Shown: positions 9,091 to 17,490 of the stretch, piece after piece | Numbering within the stretch: the stretch's first letter is position 1 | How the letters are laid out: every line of letters begins with the position of its first letter | NCBI RefSeq assembly: GCF_000620085.1 | Contig: NZ_JHVJ01000018.1 | Location: forward strand, 53,674 to 117,673 | Origin: Marinobacterium jannaschii DSM 6295 | Lineage (GTDB): Bacteria; Pseudomonadota; Gammaproteobacteria; Pseudomonadales; Balneatricaceae | Direction: 5' to 3' | DNA length: 64,000 nucleotides | Translations under genes and position numbers: made by a program | The notes under the pieces: generated by a model | Database searches by the model: none | What the model saw: the letters and a program-made list of their open reading frames with translations, nothing else | What the model was told of the DNA's origin: nothing

Positions 9091-9915
9091 ATGCTGCAAA
9101 AATTTCCTGCCTTGCGAAGCCTGCTGGCAAGCTGTTGCCTGGGACTTTTTACCCTGCCCGTTGTGGCGGATACGGGACTGAATCTGATCTATCAGTCCCC
9201 GGCTGACAGTGAAGAGCGACAGATCCGCCAGCGCCTGATGCAGTCGCCGGAAGTGCGCCAACTGGTGGTGATGGTAAATGAAAACTTCCGCCTCAAGCGC
9301 TCGCTCAGCCTGGTGTTTGGCGCCGAAGATGGCCCGCTGTATGACCCGGAACAGGGCCAGATCTGGCTGCCCTACAGCTTTATGCAGCAGGTCGAGCAGC
9401 GCTTTAACAGCGACAGCCACTACCAGCCGCAGCTGGATGGCGAAGGCATCAGCGTCGAGACCGCCACCATGGATGCCCTGATGCACACCCTGTTGCATGA
9501 GCTGGGACACGCCCTGATCGATATGCACCAGATCCCGGTGCTGGGGCGTGAAGAGGATGCGGTGGACGGACTGGCGACGCTGCTGTTGATCGAACAATTT
9601 GAAGAGGGTGGCGAGATCGCCCTCAGCGCGGCAGACCTGTTCTACCTCGAAGGCGAGGAGATCGAACTGTTCGAGGATTCCGATTTCTGGGGCGAACACA
9701 GCCTCGACCTGCAGCGCTACTACAGCATCCTCTGCCATGTTTACGGCAGTGATCCGGAAAAGTATGAAGCGATAGTGCGTGACGCCGGGCTGACCGACGA
9801 CCGTGCGGTGGGCTGTATCGCCGAATATGAACAGCTGCATGATAACTGGATGGCTCTGCTGAAACCCGGCCTTAAGCCTGATCCGGAGCAAACCGGCTTA
9901 AAAGCCAGGCACTAA
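9091..9915 (+). CDS. Exported DUF4344 putative zinc metallopeptidase
   Basis: 274 residues with an N-terminal signal peptide that ends near LPVVA. The catalytic motif HELGHALIDMHQIPVLGREEDAVD contains HExxH and a downstream Glu/Asp-rich helix with the EDAVD block. This is diagnostic for the DUF4344 (putative metallopeptidase) family. A further acidic segment, DLFYLEGEEIELFEDSDFWG, is also family-like. It lies 14 nt after the kinase-like gene in the same direction and may share its transcript. Substrate is unknown. It probably acts in the periplasm. Confidence 0.82.
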   Translation: MLQKFPALRSLLASCCLGLFTLPVVADTGLNLIYQSPADSEERQIRQRLMQSPEVRQLVVMVNENFRLKRSLSLVFGAEDGPLYDPEQGQIWLPYSFMQQVEQRFNSDSHYQPQLDGEGISVETATMDALMHTLLHELGHALIDMHQIPVLGREEDAVDGLATLLLIEQFEEGGEIALSAADLFYLEGEEIELFEDSDFWGEHSLDLQRYYSILCHVYGSDPEKYEAIVRDAGLTDDRAVGCIAEYEQLHDNWMALLKPGLKPDPEQTGLKARH

Positions 9916-10030
9916 GCAGCGCTCAGGCATAACTTGTCCGGATCGGTCCGTTACCGGGCCGGACAGAGCCTTCAGAGGTGCAGCTGCGGGCGCTAAAGTA
10001 TCAGTCATCAATCACCACGGAGGATTCAAG

Positions 10031-10585
10031 ATGACTGAGGCATGCAAAACCGCACTACTGGTAATCGATGTGCAGGATTCGTTTAAACAGCGCGATTACT
10101 GGGATCTGGCGGAATTTACCCCCTATGCAGAAAAACAGAACCAACTGATCGCGGCTGCCCGTGGCCAGGGCTGGCCGGTGGTGTTTATACTGCATAATGA
10201 AGACAGCGGCCCCTTCTCTCCGGCGTCCGGATTTGTCCGCCTGATGGATTTCGTCGATCAGCAACCGGGCGACCCCCTGTTTAATAAGCATGTGCATAAT
10301 GCGTTGCTGGAGAGTGGTTTGCATGAGTGGCTGCAGCAGCAGGGGATCGGCAAGCTGGTAATCAGCGGCATCCGCACCGAGCAGTGCTGCGAGACCACCA
10401 CCCGGGTTGGCAGTGACCTGGGGTATGAGGTGGAGTTTGTACTGGACGCGACCCTGACCTTCCCGATGCAGCATCCGCTCAGTGGCGATATTGTATCGGC
10501 GGCGGAGATCCGTTCCAGAACCGCACTGGTTTTGAACAAACGCTTTGCCACGATCCGCTTTACTGAGGAGTATCTGCAGGGGTGA
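10031..10585 (+). CDS. Isochorismatase-family cysteine hydrolase
   Basis: 184 residues with the isochorismatase fold. The Asp-Lys-Cys catalytic triad is visible: Asp in LLVIDVQDSF, Lys in FNKHVHNA, Cys in GIRTEQCCETT, with the preceding cis-peptide region intact. ATG follows GGAGG in the leader. The stop codon overlaps the start of the GlxA-type regulator by one base, so the two are translationally coupled. The regulator probably controls, or senses, the substrate of this enzyme. The substrate is unknown. Family members cleave nicotinamide, N-carbamoyl compounds or isochorismate. Confidence 0.87.
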   Translation: MTEACKTALLVIDVQDSFKQRDYWDLAEFTPYAEKQNQLIAAARGQGWPVVFILHNEDSGPFSPASGFVRLMDFVDQQPGDPLFNKHVHNALLESGLHEWLQQQGIGKLVISGIRTEQCCETTTRVGSDLGYEVEFVLDATLTFPMQHPLSGDIVSAAEIRSRTALVLNKRFATIRFTEEYLQG

Positions 10586-11550
10586 TGATCAACCCGCGCC
10601 GCATCTACCTGCTGGTGCTGCCCCGGGTCCATCTGCTGGACCTGGCCGCACCGGCGCAGATATTTGCCCACCCCTCGCTGGAGGGGCGGGTCGAGCTGCA
10701 TTATATCTCCACCAGCCCGCAACAGAGCTCCAGGCAGGGACTGCACCTGGCCCGGCTGGAGCCGCTGCCACAGCAACTCCAGCCGGATGACTGGCTGATG
10801 CTGATCGGTACCAGTCGTCTCAACCAGCACCTGCATGAAGTGGAATACCGCGAGGCAGTGCAGTGGCTGCGTCAGGTCGACAACCAGTACGGCCTGCTGG
10901 CGGGCATCTGTTCAGGTACCCTGCTGGCGGCTCAGGCCGGACTCCTGCGCGGCAGACGCTGCACCACTCATCATGAACTTACCGACAGCCTGCGCCAGCT
11001 GGCCCGTGATGCACTGGTGCAGGATGACTGTATCTTCGTCGCCGATGATAAGGTCTGGACCAGCGCCGGGATCACTACCGGGCTGGATCTCTGCCTGCAG
11101 CTGGTGGCTGATCACTGGGGGCAGGATACCGCCGTCACCATCGCCCGCGAGATGGTGCTTTATCAGCGTCGCTCAGGGCAGGAGGCTCAGCTAAGCTTCT
11201 GGCTCAGCCATCGCAACCATATTGAAAGTCGCATCCATGCAGTGCAGGATCTGGTGATGGCGAGTCCCGGACACAGCTGGAACATGAGCGAGCTGGCACA
11301 GCGGGTACACCTGAGTGAGCGCCATCTGCGCCGCCTGTTTCAGAAAGCGACCGGGCACAGTCTGCAGGAGTACCTGCAACAGGCACGCCTTGAGCTGGCG
11401 CGGCAGCTGCTGGAGCAGACCAGCCTGAGCCTGGAGGAGATTGCCGGACGTTGCGGCTTCCAGGCCGAACGTAGCCTGAGGCGCAGCTGGTCCCGCTGGA
11501 TGGCCGGTACCCCGAGCAGTTATCGCCGTCAGTTACAGTGGCTGAACTGA
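10585..11550 (+). CDS. GlxA-like AraC-family regulator with DJ-1/PfpI domain
   Basis: About 321 residues. The N-terminal 190 are a DJ-1/PfpI-like domain (IYLLVLPRVHLLDLAAPAQ and AGICSGTLLAAQAGLL, with Cys in the nucleophile-elbow position). The C-terminal 100 are an AraC HTH pair: MSELAQRVHLSERHLRRLF for the first helix pair and LEEIAGRCGFQAERSLRRSW for the second. The start is ATG 10585 in a TGATG overlap with the hydrolase stop. GTG 10582 is an alternative. Family precedents such as GlxA, GbdR and CdhR act in amine and carnitine catabolism, but the ligand here is not evident. Confidence 0.87.
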   Translation: MINPRRIYLLVLPRVHLLDLAAPAQIFAHPSLEGRVELHYISTSPQQSSRQGLHLARLEPLPQQLQPDDWLMLIGTSRLNQHLHEVEYREAVQWLRQVDNQYGLLAGICSGTLLAAQAGLLRGRRCTTHHELTDSLRQLARDALVQDDCIFVADDKVWTSAGITTGLDLCLQLVADHWGQDTAVTIAREMVLYQRRSGQEAQLSFWLSHRNHIESRIHAVQDLVMASPGHSWNMSELAQRVHLSERHLRRLFQKATGHSLQEYLQQARLELARQLLEQTSLSLEEIAGRCGFQAERSLRRSWSRWMAGTPSSYRRQLQWLN

Positions 11551-11588
11551 ACGAATAGCTGCTACAGCAGCCATCAGGAGGATAAGCG

Positions 11589-12452
11589 TTGAACGAGAAA
11601 ATCTGGCCGCAGCTGGTGGCTGTAACGGAAAAAGCGTTGTACTGCGGCGCGCTGCAGCCGATCGCTACCTACAGCGAAGATTATGTCGAGCAGGGCGTGA
11701 ATTTCCGCTTGCGGGTGCTGGATAATCTCAGGCGCAAGAGCGAGGCCGGTCGGCGGCTGAAGAAGGCCGCAGATCATAGCCGTAATCCCTTCCTGCCCTA
11801 CGAGCCGGAGCTTTACCTCGGTGAACTGGGCGATCATCATCGTCTGCTGCTGAATAAATTCAATGTCCTGCCGCATCATCTGCTGTTGGTCACCCGCGAG
11901 TTTGAATCCCAGAATGACCTGCTAAACCTCGGTGACTTCAGTGCGCTGGCCCGGCTGATGCTGCAGGTCGAGGGCCTGGCCTTCTTTAATGGCGGCAGCC
12001 TGGCCGGGGCCAGCCAGCCGCATAAGCACCTGCAAATGATCCCTGACCTGCCGCTGCCCTTTGGTGACTTTCTTGATCAGCTGGAAGGGACTCAGCCACA
12101 GCGCCTATCTGCCCTGGCTTTCCGGCATGCCGCGGTTGGCCTGCCGGAAACTCTGTTTAGCGAGTCGCCGTTTGAGGCGATTGCCCGGCAGCTTGAAGCC
12201 TGCTATCAACACCTGGTGCGTCAGCTGGGTATCCGTCACCGTAATGGCAAGGCGCTGGACAGTTACAACCTGTTGCTGAGCCGACGCTGGATGCTGCTGG
12301 TACCCCGCATTCAGGAATCGGTCGCCGGTATCTCTTTTAATGCCCTGGCTTTCAGTGGCTCTATACTGGTGCGTCGTGCGGAAGAGTTAACCACTCTGAA
12401 AGAGTACGGGTTGATGCGGGCATTGTCGGATATCACCGGAGAACCGCAGTAA
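11589..12452 (+). CDS. ATP adenylyltransferase (Ap4A phosphorylase)
   Basis: 287 residues of the HIT-like ATP adenylyltransferase family, which splits diadenosine tetraphosphate with phosphate. The active-site motif GASQPHKHLQMIPDL (His-x-His core preceded by the Ser/Gly-rich loop) is present. So are LLNKFNVLPHHLLLVTREFESQ and the C-terminal YNLLLSRRWMLLVPR block. Start is TTG 11589, supported by AGGAGG 8 nt upstream, with no ATG nearby. It forms the last gene of the plus-strand run and faces the mer cassette. The role is probably in alarmone turnover. Confidence 0.85.
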   Translation: MNEKIWPQLVAVTEKALYCGALQPIATYSEDYVEQGVNFRLRVLDNLRRKSEAGRRLKKAADHSRNPFLPYEPELYLGELGDHHRLLLNKFNVLPHHLLLVTREFESQNDLLNLGDFSALARLMLQVEGLAFFNGGSLAGASQPHKHLQMIPDLPLPFGDFLDQLEGTQPQRLSALAFRHAAVGLPETLFSESPFEAIARQLEACYQHLVRQLGIRHRNGKALDSYNLLLSRRWMLLVPRIQESVAGISFNALAFSGSILVRRAEELTTLKEYGLMRALSDITGEPQ

Positions 12453-12580
12453 AGCGTCCGGTCTGGCTGTATGACCGGGACTGGTATGATCCGGTGCACA
12501 GTGGCCCGGCTAGAGCTGATCGGAGGCGCTGTCGGCAGAAGAGACGCCAGAAGAATTTCAGTGAGTCCGGGACTCTATAG

Positions 12581-12820
12581 CTACTGCAATCCGTTAGCCG
12601 AGTGAGCGGAGCAACAGCTGGCACCTTCCTGTATTGGCGGGTAGGGAACCGTTCCGTAGGAGCAATACACACAGCAGTCACCGGGAAGCGGTTTAAGTAA
12701 CGTCCTGCATCGCTCACATTCGTAGAACCATTGGCAGGCATTGGTCGGCATTGACTCGGTTTTAGAATGGCTGCACTCAGGGCAGGTAATCGTTGATTCC
12801 AAAATAATCTTGTTATCCAT
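12581..12820 (-). CDS. GDCCVxC domain small Cys-rich protein
   Basis: 79 residues with the signature GDCCVYCSYGTVPYPPIQ near the C-terminus, plus CPECSHSK, CERC and SCCSA. This is the GDCCVxC family, commonly encoded with mer genes. Ten Cys in 79 residues argue for metal binding. Its ATG overlaps the merC TAA by one base, so it is coupled to merC. It is the last gene of the merR-merC cassette. The exact function is unknown. Confidence 0.85.
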   Translation of the reverse strand: MDNKIILESTITCPECSHSKTESMPTNACQWFYECERCRTLLKPLPGDCCVYCSYGTVPYPPIQEGASCCSAHSANGLQ

Positions 12821-13230
12821 TACGACACCTTATTGGTTGTCGAAGCCTGGCAGCCTCGGTGAGGCGGAGAAAGGAGATTCCATAGTGCTACTCCAGACAT
12901 AAGGAGAAGGGCGCTGTAAAACATATAGGTGCTCCATGAGTCAGTCCAGAACAGGTATAGAGTTGCCAGCACCATTATAGGCCCCGCAATGGCCAGAATC
13001 CCCCTCAGGTGGTGCCTATGGGACCACCAAGAGGCGAGTGCGGCAAGGAGCGCTAGCGTCGCAAACAGTGGCAGCAAAGTGTTTATGAAGATGCCTTCAA
13101 ATTGTGCCAGGAATCCCATTCCCAGTGCAGACCCCAGCGCACCGAGTAGGGGAAAACAGGATGCACACCCCATTGCAGAGACGATCGATCCCAATGCTCC
13201 CAGCTTTTCGGTGAGTACTGATAACCGCAT
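12820..13230 (-). CDS. merC: MerC-type mercuric ion transporter
   Basis: 136 residues, four predicted membrane helices. GCASCFPLLG in the first helix supplies the vicinal Cys pair used by MerC to pass Hg(II) across the inner membrane. A second Cys lies near the C-terminus (HRGCQ). It is transcribed from the MerR-operated promoter immediately upstream and coupled to the GDCCVxC gene. merT, merP and merA are not in the window, so uptake without local reduction is odd. The reductase may be elsewhere, or the cassette may serve sequestration. Confidence 0.85.
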   Translation of the reverse strand: MRLSVLTEKLGALGSIVSAMGCASCFPLLGALGSALGMGFLAQFEGIFINTLLPLFATLALLAALASWWSHRHHLRGILAIAGPIMVLATLYLFWTDSWSTYMFYSALLLMSGVALWNLLSPPHRGCQASTTNKVS

Positions 13231-13268
13231 GCCTTTAGCTCTCTGTCATAGATAAAATCGATCCCTGG

Positions 13269-13300
13269 AGTATAAACTCCGTACTATGGTACGGAATCAA
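13269..13300 (-). promoter_or_regulatory. MerR-type promoter/operator (PmerC)
   Basis: On the minus strand: -35 TTGATT, then the perfect dyad CCGTAC-N4-GTACGG (13279-13294), then a -10 TTATAC/TATACT. The half-sites equal those of the Tn501/Tn21 mer operator. The spacer is 19-20 bp, the over-long spacing that MerR corrects by untwisting DNA. It lies between merR and merC, so merR is upstream of and codirectional with its target rather than divergent. Confidence 0.92.
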
Positions 13301-13307
13301 GCAGGTG

Positions 13308-13703
13308 CTATTCGCCTTGCGAAATGGCTTCGATAATCGGGCAGGAGGTATCGGTGCTGTCGCCCTCACAGGCGCTGATAAGAGCCTCTAGCGTATTTGC
13401 GATTGCGCTGAGGTCTTTGATTTTTCTTTTCACATCATCGAGTTTAGTGGCTGCTAACCGCTTGGTCTGATCACAGTCTCCCTCATCAAGAGAAAGCAGG
13501 GTCTTGATTTCTGCAAGACTAAACCCAAGCATTTTCGCGCGTTGTATAAACAGTATTTGCTGAATGTGCAGGCGTGTGTAGCTGCGATATCCGGAAACCG
13601 GTTTTGCAGGTTCAGGGATAAGCCCGGTGCGTTGGTAATATCTGATTGTCTCAACACCTACACCGGCCTGCTTTGCTGCGGCACTGATGGTCAGTTTTTT
13701 CAT
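13308..13703 (-). CDS. merR: MerR, Hg(II)-responsive regulator
   Basis: 131 residues. The N-terminal winged HTH (VGVETIRYYQRTGLI, with the GYRSY wing) is canonical MerR. Three Cys at residues 77, 112 and 121 lie at the spacing of the Hg(II) ligands Cys82/117/126 of Tn501 MerR. They are in DEGDCDQT, SACEGD and TSCPII. That argues for mercury rather than Zn, Cu or Cd sensing. The intact mer operator downstream supports this. Base composition looks more AT-rich than the flanking genes, suggesting the cassette was acquired. Confidence 0.9.
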   Translation of the reverse strand: MKKLTISAAAKQAGVGVETIRYYQRTGLIPEPAKPVSGYRSYTRLHIQQILFIQRAKMLGFSLAEIKTLLSLDEGDCDQTKRLAATKLDDVKRKIKDLSAIANTLEALISACEGDSTDTSCPIIEAISQGE

Positions 13704-13839
13704 GGCCTTTGTACGTCATTTCTGGTCATTCAGGGATCGCACTTTACTATAGTGGCGAAAACAATCCGCTGGGAATATCTGCTTCAGCTCAGCAACGGAC
13801 TTTGCCCGATAGATCAGACCTGGTGAGCCCGCGACTTAC

Positions 13840-14733
13840 TCAGTCAATCACCACCTGCTCCATATCCTCCAATAGCCAGTCGCGGAATACTGCGGCTGAC
13901 TTTGCCAGCGGATATTCCTGGCGGTAGCTAAGGTAGAAACTGTCCACTGTCTGCATATAAGCGTCAAAAGGTGCGATCAGCTTACCTTCCCTGACCATCC
14001 CCTCCATCAGGGAGTCATAACTGAGGCATACGCCAAAGTCATTTGCCGCCATATTCACCGCGATAGCGGCACTGTCGACCTGATGGCGTATACCCCGATC
14101 GATCACCTCGATACCCAGGCTGCTGAACCAGTCATTCCAGTTTTCGTGGTTACCCATAATTTCGATCAGCGGCTGGTGCAGCAGGTCACTGCCGGTGCTT
14201 AGCCTTTCGGCCACCCGCGGGCTGCAAAACGGGCGCATACGGGGTTTTACCAGGCGGTGATTGCTGAGACCGGGCCAGCTTCCGAGGCCGTGGCGGATCG
14301 CCAGGTCGGCAGGCATCGCCGTGAATTCACTGTCCCAGTTGGCGTTGACGATCTGCACGCTGATGGACGGGTAGAGGCTGCTGAAGCGCTTCAGGCGCGG
14401 CGCCAGCCAGAGCACCACAAAGGCGGTGTTGGCCTGAATTGTTAACTTACCCTCCTTCAGGGGCGAGAAGATATCGGCCGTGCCGCGCTGCAGGTGGTGC
14501 AGCGCTTCCTGTACCACCGGCAGGTAGGCGCGGCCGTTGTTGGTCAGGCTCAGTCTGCGCGGCAGGCGGTTAAACAGCGGCTGGTCGAGGCAGTCTTCCA
14601 GCAACCGGATCTGCTGGCTGACGGCGGACTGGGTCATATTCAGCTCGCGGGCGGCGGCGCTGAAGTTCAGCAGCCGGGCCGCTGCTTCGAAGGTTTTCAG
14701 CCAGTTCAGGGGCGGGAGTTTCTGGGTGGCCAT
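13840..14733 (-). CDS. LysR-family regulator (GcvA-like)
   Basis: 297 residues. N-terminal HTH (NWLKTFEAAARLLNFSAAARELNMTQSAVSQQI, given here as its family type) with the QSAVSQQI recognition helix, followed by a LysR substrate-binding domain. The opening PPLNWLKTFEAAARLLNFS is typical of the GcvA/AmpR branch. It is divergent from the gamma-butyrobetaine dioxygenase across a 159-nt gap, the normal LysR-target layout. It therefore probably regulates that gene in response to a carnitine-pathway compound. Confidence 0.88.
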   Translation of the reverse strand: MATQKLPPLNWLKTFEAAARLLNFSAAARELNMTQSAVSQQIRLLEDCLDQPLFNRLPRRLSLTNNGRAYLPVVQEALHHLQRGTADIFSPLKEGKLTIQANTAFVVLWLAPRLKRFSSLYPSISVQIVNANWDSEFTAMPADLAIRHGLGSWPGLSNHRLVKPRMRPFCSPRVAERLSTGSDLLHQPLIEIMGNHENWNDWFSSLGIEVIDRGIRHQVDSAAIAVNMAANDFGVCLSYDSLMEGMVREGKLIAPFDAYMQTVDSFYLSYRQEYPLAKSAAVFRDWLLEDMEQVVID

Positions 14734-14892
14734 CGATTGTTATGCTTCTTGTCGGGCTTTGATCGTTGAGCTTCGGTTGTCGGGGCATTAGCTCAGCTTA
14801 TTATGATGCTAAAAATCCATCGTTTGTATCACTTTTTCAGCGTGATTAATATCGATGTCACAAAAACAACAAACCTAAGAGAGAATCTGGAC

Positions 14893-16059
14893 ATGCAACA
14901 GGCGATCGCTTCCAGCGCACCAAAGCCCGGCACTGAAAACGCTGTATTGATTGAAGAGGCGGAACAGAAACAGCACGCCCTGAGCGTGCGTTGGAGTGAC
15001 GGAAATATCACCAGCTATCACTACCTCTGGCTGCGTGATAACTGCGCCAGTGGCTTTCACCCGGATACTCAGGAACGCTGCTTCGACCAGCTAAGCGTAT
15101 CGGCTGATATCCACCCGATACGTATTGAGTTTGATACCGAGTGTCTCAGCGTGGACTGGTCTGAAGGCGATCACAGCAGCCGCTATCCCCTGAGCTGGCT
15201 GCGTGAATTTGCCTACTCTGAAGAGCTGCGCCGCCAGCAGACCAGCAGCTACGAAAGCTGGGCCAGTGATTTTGTGGAACGTATCCCCGCTGCCGAACAG
15301 CCTGAGGTGATGAGCAGCGATGAAGTGCTGTACCACTGGATGTCCGACCTGGATAAACACGGTCTGGCGATTATCCGTAAGATGCCCGCCACCGATGAGG
15401 CGGTGGTCGATACCGCCCAGCGGATCGATTACCTGCGCCGCACGAACTTCGGTGTCACCTTTAACGTCATCTCGGTACCGAAGCCGATCAACCTGGCCTA
15501 TACCTCGATCGCATTGCCGTTGCATACCGATCTGGCTAACCAGGAAGTGCCGCCGGGTTACCAGTTCCTGCATTGCCTGGCGAACGAGAGTGAAGGCGGC
15601 GCCTCTACTTTTGTTGATGGCCTGCGGGTGCTGGAAGACCTGCGTGAAGAGGCACCTGAGCACTTTCGTCTGTTGGCGGAGCATCCGATCCCGTTCCGCT
15701 TCCATGATGAGGACCACGATATCCGCCAGCACCACCCGGTCATCAATCTGGACTGCTTCGGCAATATCGTTGAGATCAAGTACAACGCGCACCTGGCGGA
15801 TATCTTCGACCTGCCGGAAGTGTTTATGCATGAGTACTACCTGGCGTATCGCAATCTGATGGGGCGTCTGAAAGATCCGCGCTACATGATCCGCCTGAAG
15901 CTGAAAGGTGGTGAAATGGTGGTGTTTGATAACCGCCGGGTGTTGCATGGCCGCGATGCCTTTGATCCGACCACCGGCCTGCGCCACCTGCGCGGTTGTT
16001 ATGTCGATCGCTCCGAATTTAAGAGTCGCCTGCGGGTACTGGCGAAGCAGTTTGCCTGA
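14893..16059 (+). CDS. Gamma-butyrobetaine dioxygenase
   Basis: 388 residues of the Fe(II)/2-oxoglutarate dioxygenase family that hydroxylates gamma-butyrobetaine to L-carnitine. The N-terminal DUF971-type zinc domain is present (LWLRDNCASGFHPDTQERC, with Cys and His ligands). The iron triad is visible as LHTDLAN (H-x-D) and the distal His in RRVLHGRDAF. The 2-oxoglutarate-binding Arg is probably in LRHLRGCYVDR. I start at ATG 14893; the frame is open 30 codons further, but these look like leader. Neighbours are a divergent LysR and, 4 kb on, a BCCT carrier, consistent with carnitine and osmolyte metabolism. Confidence 0.88.
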   Translation: MQQAIASSAPKPGTENAVLIEEAEQKQHALSVRWSDGNITSYHYLWLRDNCASGFHPDTQERCFDQLSVSADIHPIRIEFDTECLSVDWSEGDHSSRYPLSWLREFAYSEELRRQQTSSYESWASDFVERIPAAEQPEVMSSDEVLYHWMSDLDKHGLAIIRKMPATDEAVVDTAQRIDYLRRTNFGVTFNVISVPKPINLAYTSIALPLHTDLANQEVPPGYQFLHCLANESEGGASTFVDGLRVLEDLREEAPEHFRLLAEHPIPFRFHDEDHDIRQHHPVINLDCFGNIVEIKYNAHLADIFDLPEVFMHEYYLAYRNLMGRLKDPRYMIRLKLKGGEMVVFDNRRVLHGRDAFDPTTGLRHLRGCYVDRSEFKSRLRVLAKQFA

Positions 16060-16214
16060 ACCTGCTGATCAGCCACCGGCGATTGCTGCCTGACAGCGGT
16101 GGCCGGTGTCTATGACTGATAATACTTCTCTGCAGTACTACTCCCTGGTTGGCCGACCCGGCAGGCAAGCGGCCTGTATTCGGCTCACTGCCAACCTCCG
16201 ACGTGTATCGTCAT

Positions 16215-16236
16215 GGCCCCATCGCGGGCCTTTTTT
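16215..16236 (+). terminator. Probable intrinsic terminator
   Basis: GGCCC, 6-nt loop, GGGCC followed by six T, about 155 nt after the dioxygenase stop. The stem is short, so efficiency is uncertain. The rest of 16060-16444 shows no gene or other clear signal. Confidence 0.6.
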
Positions 16237-16444
16237 ACTTCACCTGTGGCTAAAAAACAGACCCGCAAAGGGCGTGGCACAGGCACTGACCCAACAATGA
16301 CGTAGTCCGGGAACGCCTGAGCCCTGTGGCCTCTGAGGCTTTGGGCGATGGTTCACCCCTCCGACAAGAAAAAATGCGGTTTTTCAGCGACTGATACCAG
16401 CGATGTGCAGTCCACTGGAATTCGGCCCAAACGGAGTCTCAACC

Positions 16445-17356
16445 ATGAACCTGACCTATATCGATACCTTTCTCGATGTTGCCGCCAGTCGAAACTTTAA
16501 CCGATCTGCCGAGAGTCTCTGTATCACCCAGTCGGCGGTGAGCACGCGTATCAAGGCGCTGGAAGAATCGCTGGGTGTGACCCTGTTCAGCCGCGGCCGT
16601 TTCGGTGCCGAGCTGACCCGCGATGGCGTGCGTTTTCAGCAGTACGCCAGCAAGATCAGCGAGACCTGGCGAGAGGCGAAACAGGACCTGACCCTGCCCC
16701 GGGGATACACCGGAGTGTTGCGTCTCAGCACCCAGTTCAGTATCTGGGAGCGACTGGTTAACCGCTGGCTGCTCTGGTTGCGGGAGAACCAGCCGGAGCT
16801 GGCGCTGCATATCGAAGCCGACTACTCGATGACTATGATGGAGCAGATTCTGGGCCGGGTGATCGATATCGGCATCATGTACCAGCCCCGGGCCTTGCTG
16901 GATATCGAGGTCTGTAAGCTATTTGATGACTGCTTCGTACTGATCTCCACCGAGCCGCAGACACTGGCCGGTATGGACCTGGATCGCTATGTCTATATCG
17001 ACTGGTGTCCCGGCTTTCGCCACCAGCACAGCCTGACGGTGCCTCAGCTGCAGGCGCGGGGTGTCACCATGGGGTTGGGCACCATGGCGATCGAGTATCT
17101 TAAGCGTCAGGGCGGCTCGGTTTACCTACCCGCCTGGCGTACCCCCGAGCTGCTGGCCAGTGGCGAATTTTATGCTGTGGCAGGTGCACCGGTGATTACT
17201 CAGCCGGTCTTTGCCGTCTATCGCCAGGAGATCGCCCGCGAAAGCTGGCTGGCAGATGCGCTGGACAGCCTGATGGAGATCTCGGCCCGGACCGAACGGG
17301 AGTTGCACCAGCTGGTGGGGCTGTCAGGCGGAAAGGTGGAAACCCTGACGGTATAA
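16445..17356 (+). CDS. LysR-family transcriptional regulator
   Basis: 303 residues from ATG 16445, which has GGAG 10 nt upstream. The 14 codons open before it are not needed. The N-terminal HTH is clear (FLDVAASRNFNRSAESL and TQSAVSTRIKALEESLG). The effector domain follows, with no motif that names the ligand. It sits between the dioxygenase and the convergent metal-exporter gene, and has its own terminator. No divergent partner exists, so its targets are not apparent. Confidence 0.87.
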   Translation: MNLTYIDTFLDVAASRNFNRSAESLCITQSAVSTRIKALEESLGVTLFSRGRFGAELTRDGVRFQQYASKISETWREAKQDLTLPRGYTGVLRLSTQFSIWERLVNRWLLWLRENQPELALHIEADYSMTMMEQILGRVIDIGIMYQPRALLDIEVCKLFDDCFVLISTEPQTLAGMDLDRYVYIDWCPGFRHQHSLTVPQLQARGVTMGLGTMAIEYLKRQGGSVYLPAWRTPELLASGEFYAVAGAPVITQPVFAVYRQEIARESWLADALDSLMEISARTERELHQLVGLSGGKVETLTV

Positions 17357-17386
17357 GTGCCGTAAAAAGCTCAGGGGATATAGCAG

Positions 17387-17420
17387 GGCGGCCATTCCAC
17401 TTGGAATGACCGCCTTTTTT
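17387..17420 (+). terminator. Strong intrinsic terminator
   Basis: A 13-bp stem (GGCGGCCATTCCA with TGGAATGACCGCC, one mismatch) is followed by six T. It lies 30 nt after the LysR stop. Confidence 0.92.
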
Positions 17421-17424
17421 GTAT

Positions 17425-17469
17425 GGGAGGGAATTTGTAGGGGAGGGAATTTGTAGGGGAGGGAAAGAG
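17425..17469. repeat. 16-nt tandem repeat, 2.8 copies
   Basis: GGGAGGGAATTTGTAG occurs twice perfectly in tandem and then partially a third time. It is squeezed between the LysR terminator and the stop codon of the convergent exporter gene. No coding role is seen. Confidence 0.8.
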
Positions 17470-17490
17470 CGGGGACCGGTCGGGGACGGA

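Noticed and set aside
15091-15987. Minus-strand frame opposite the gamma-butyrobetaine dioxygenase
   Set aside because: A shadow of the codon pattern; no ribosome site or motif.
16278-16293. TGGCAC-containing sigma-54-like sequence before the second LysR gene
   Set aside because: The essential GC of the -12 element is missing.
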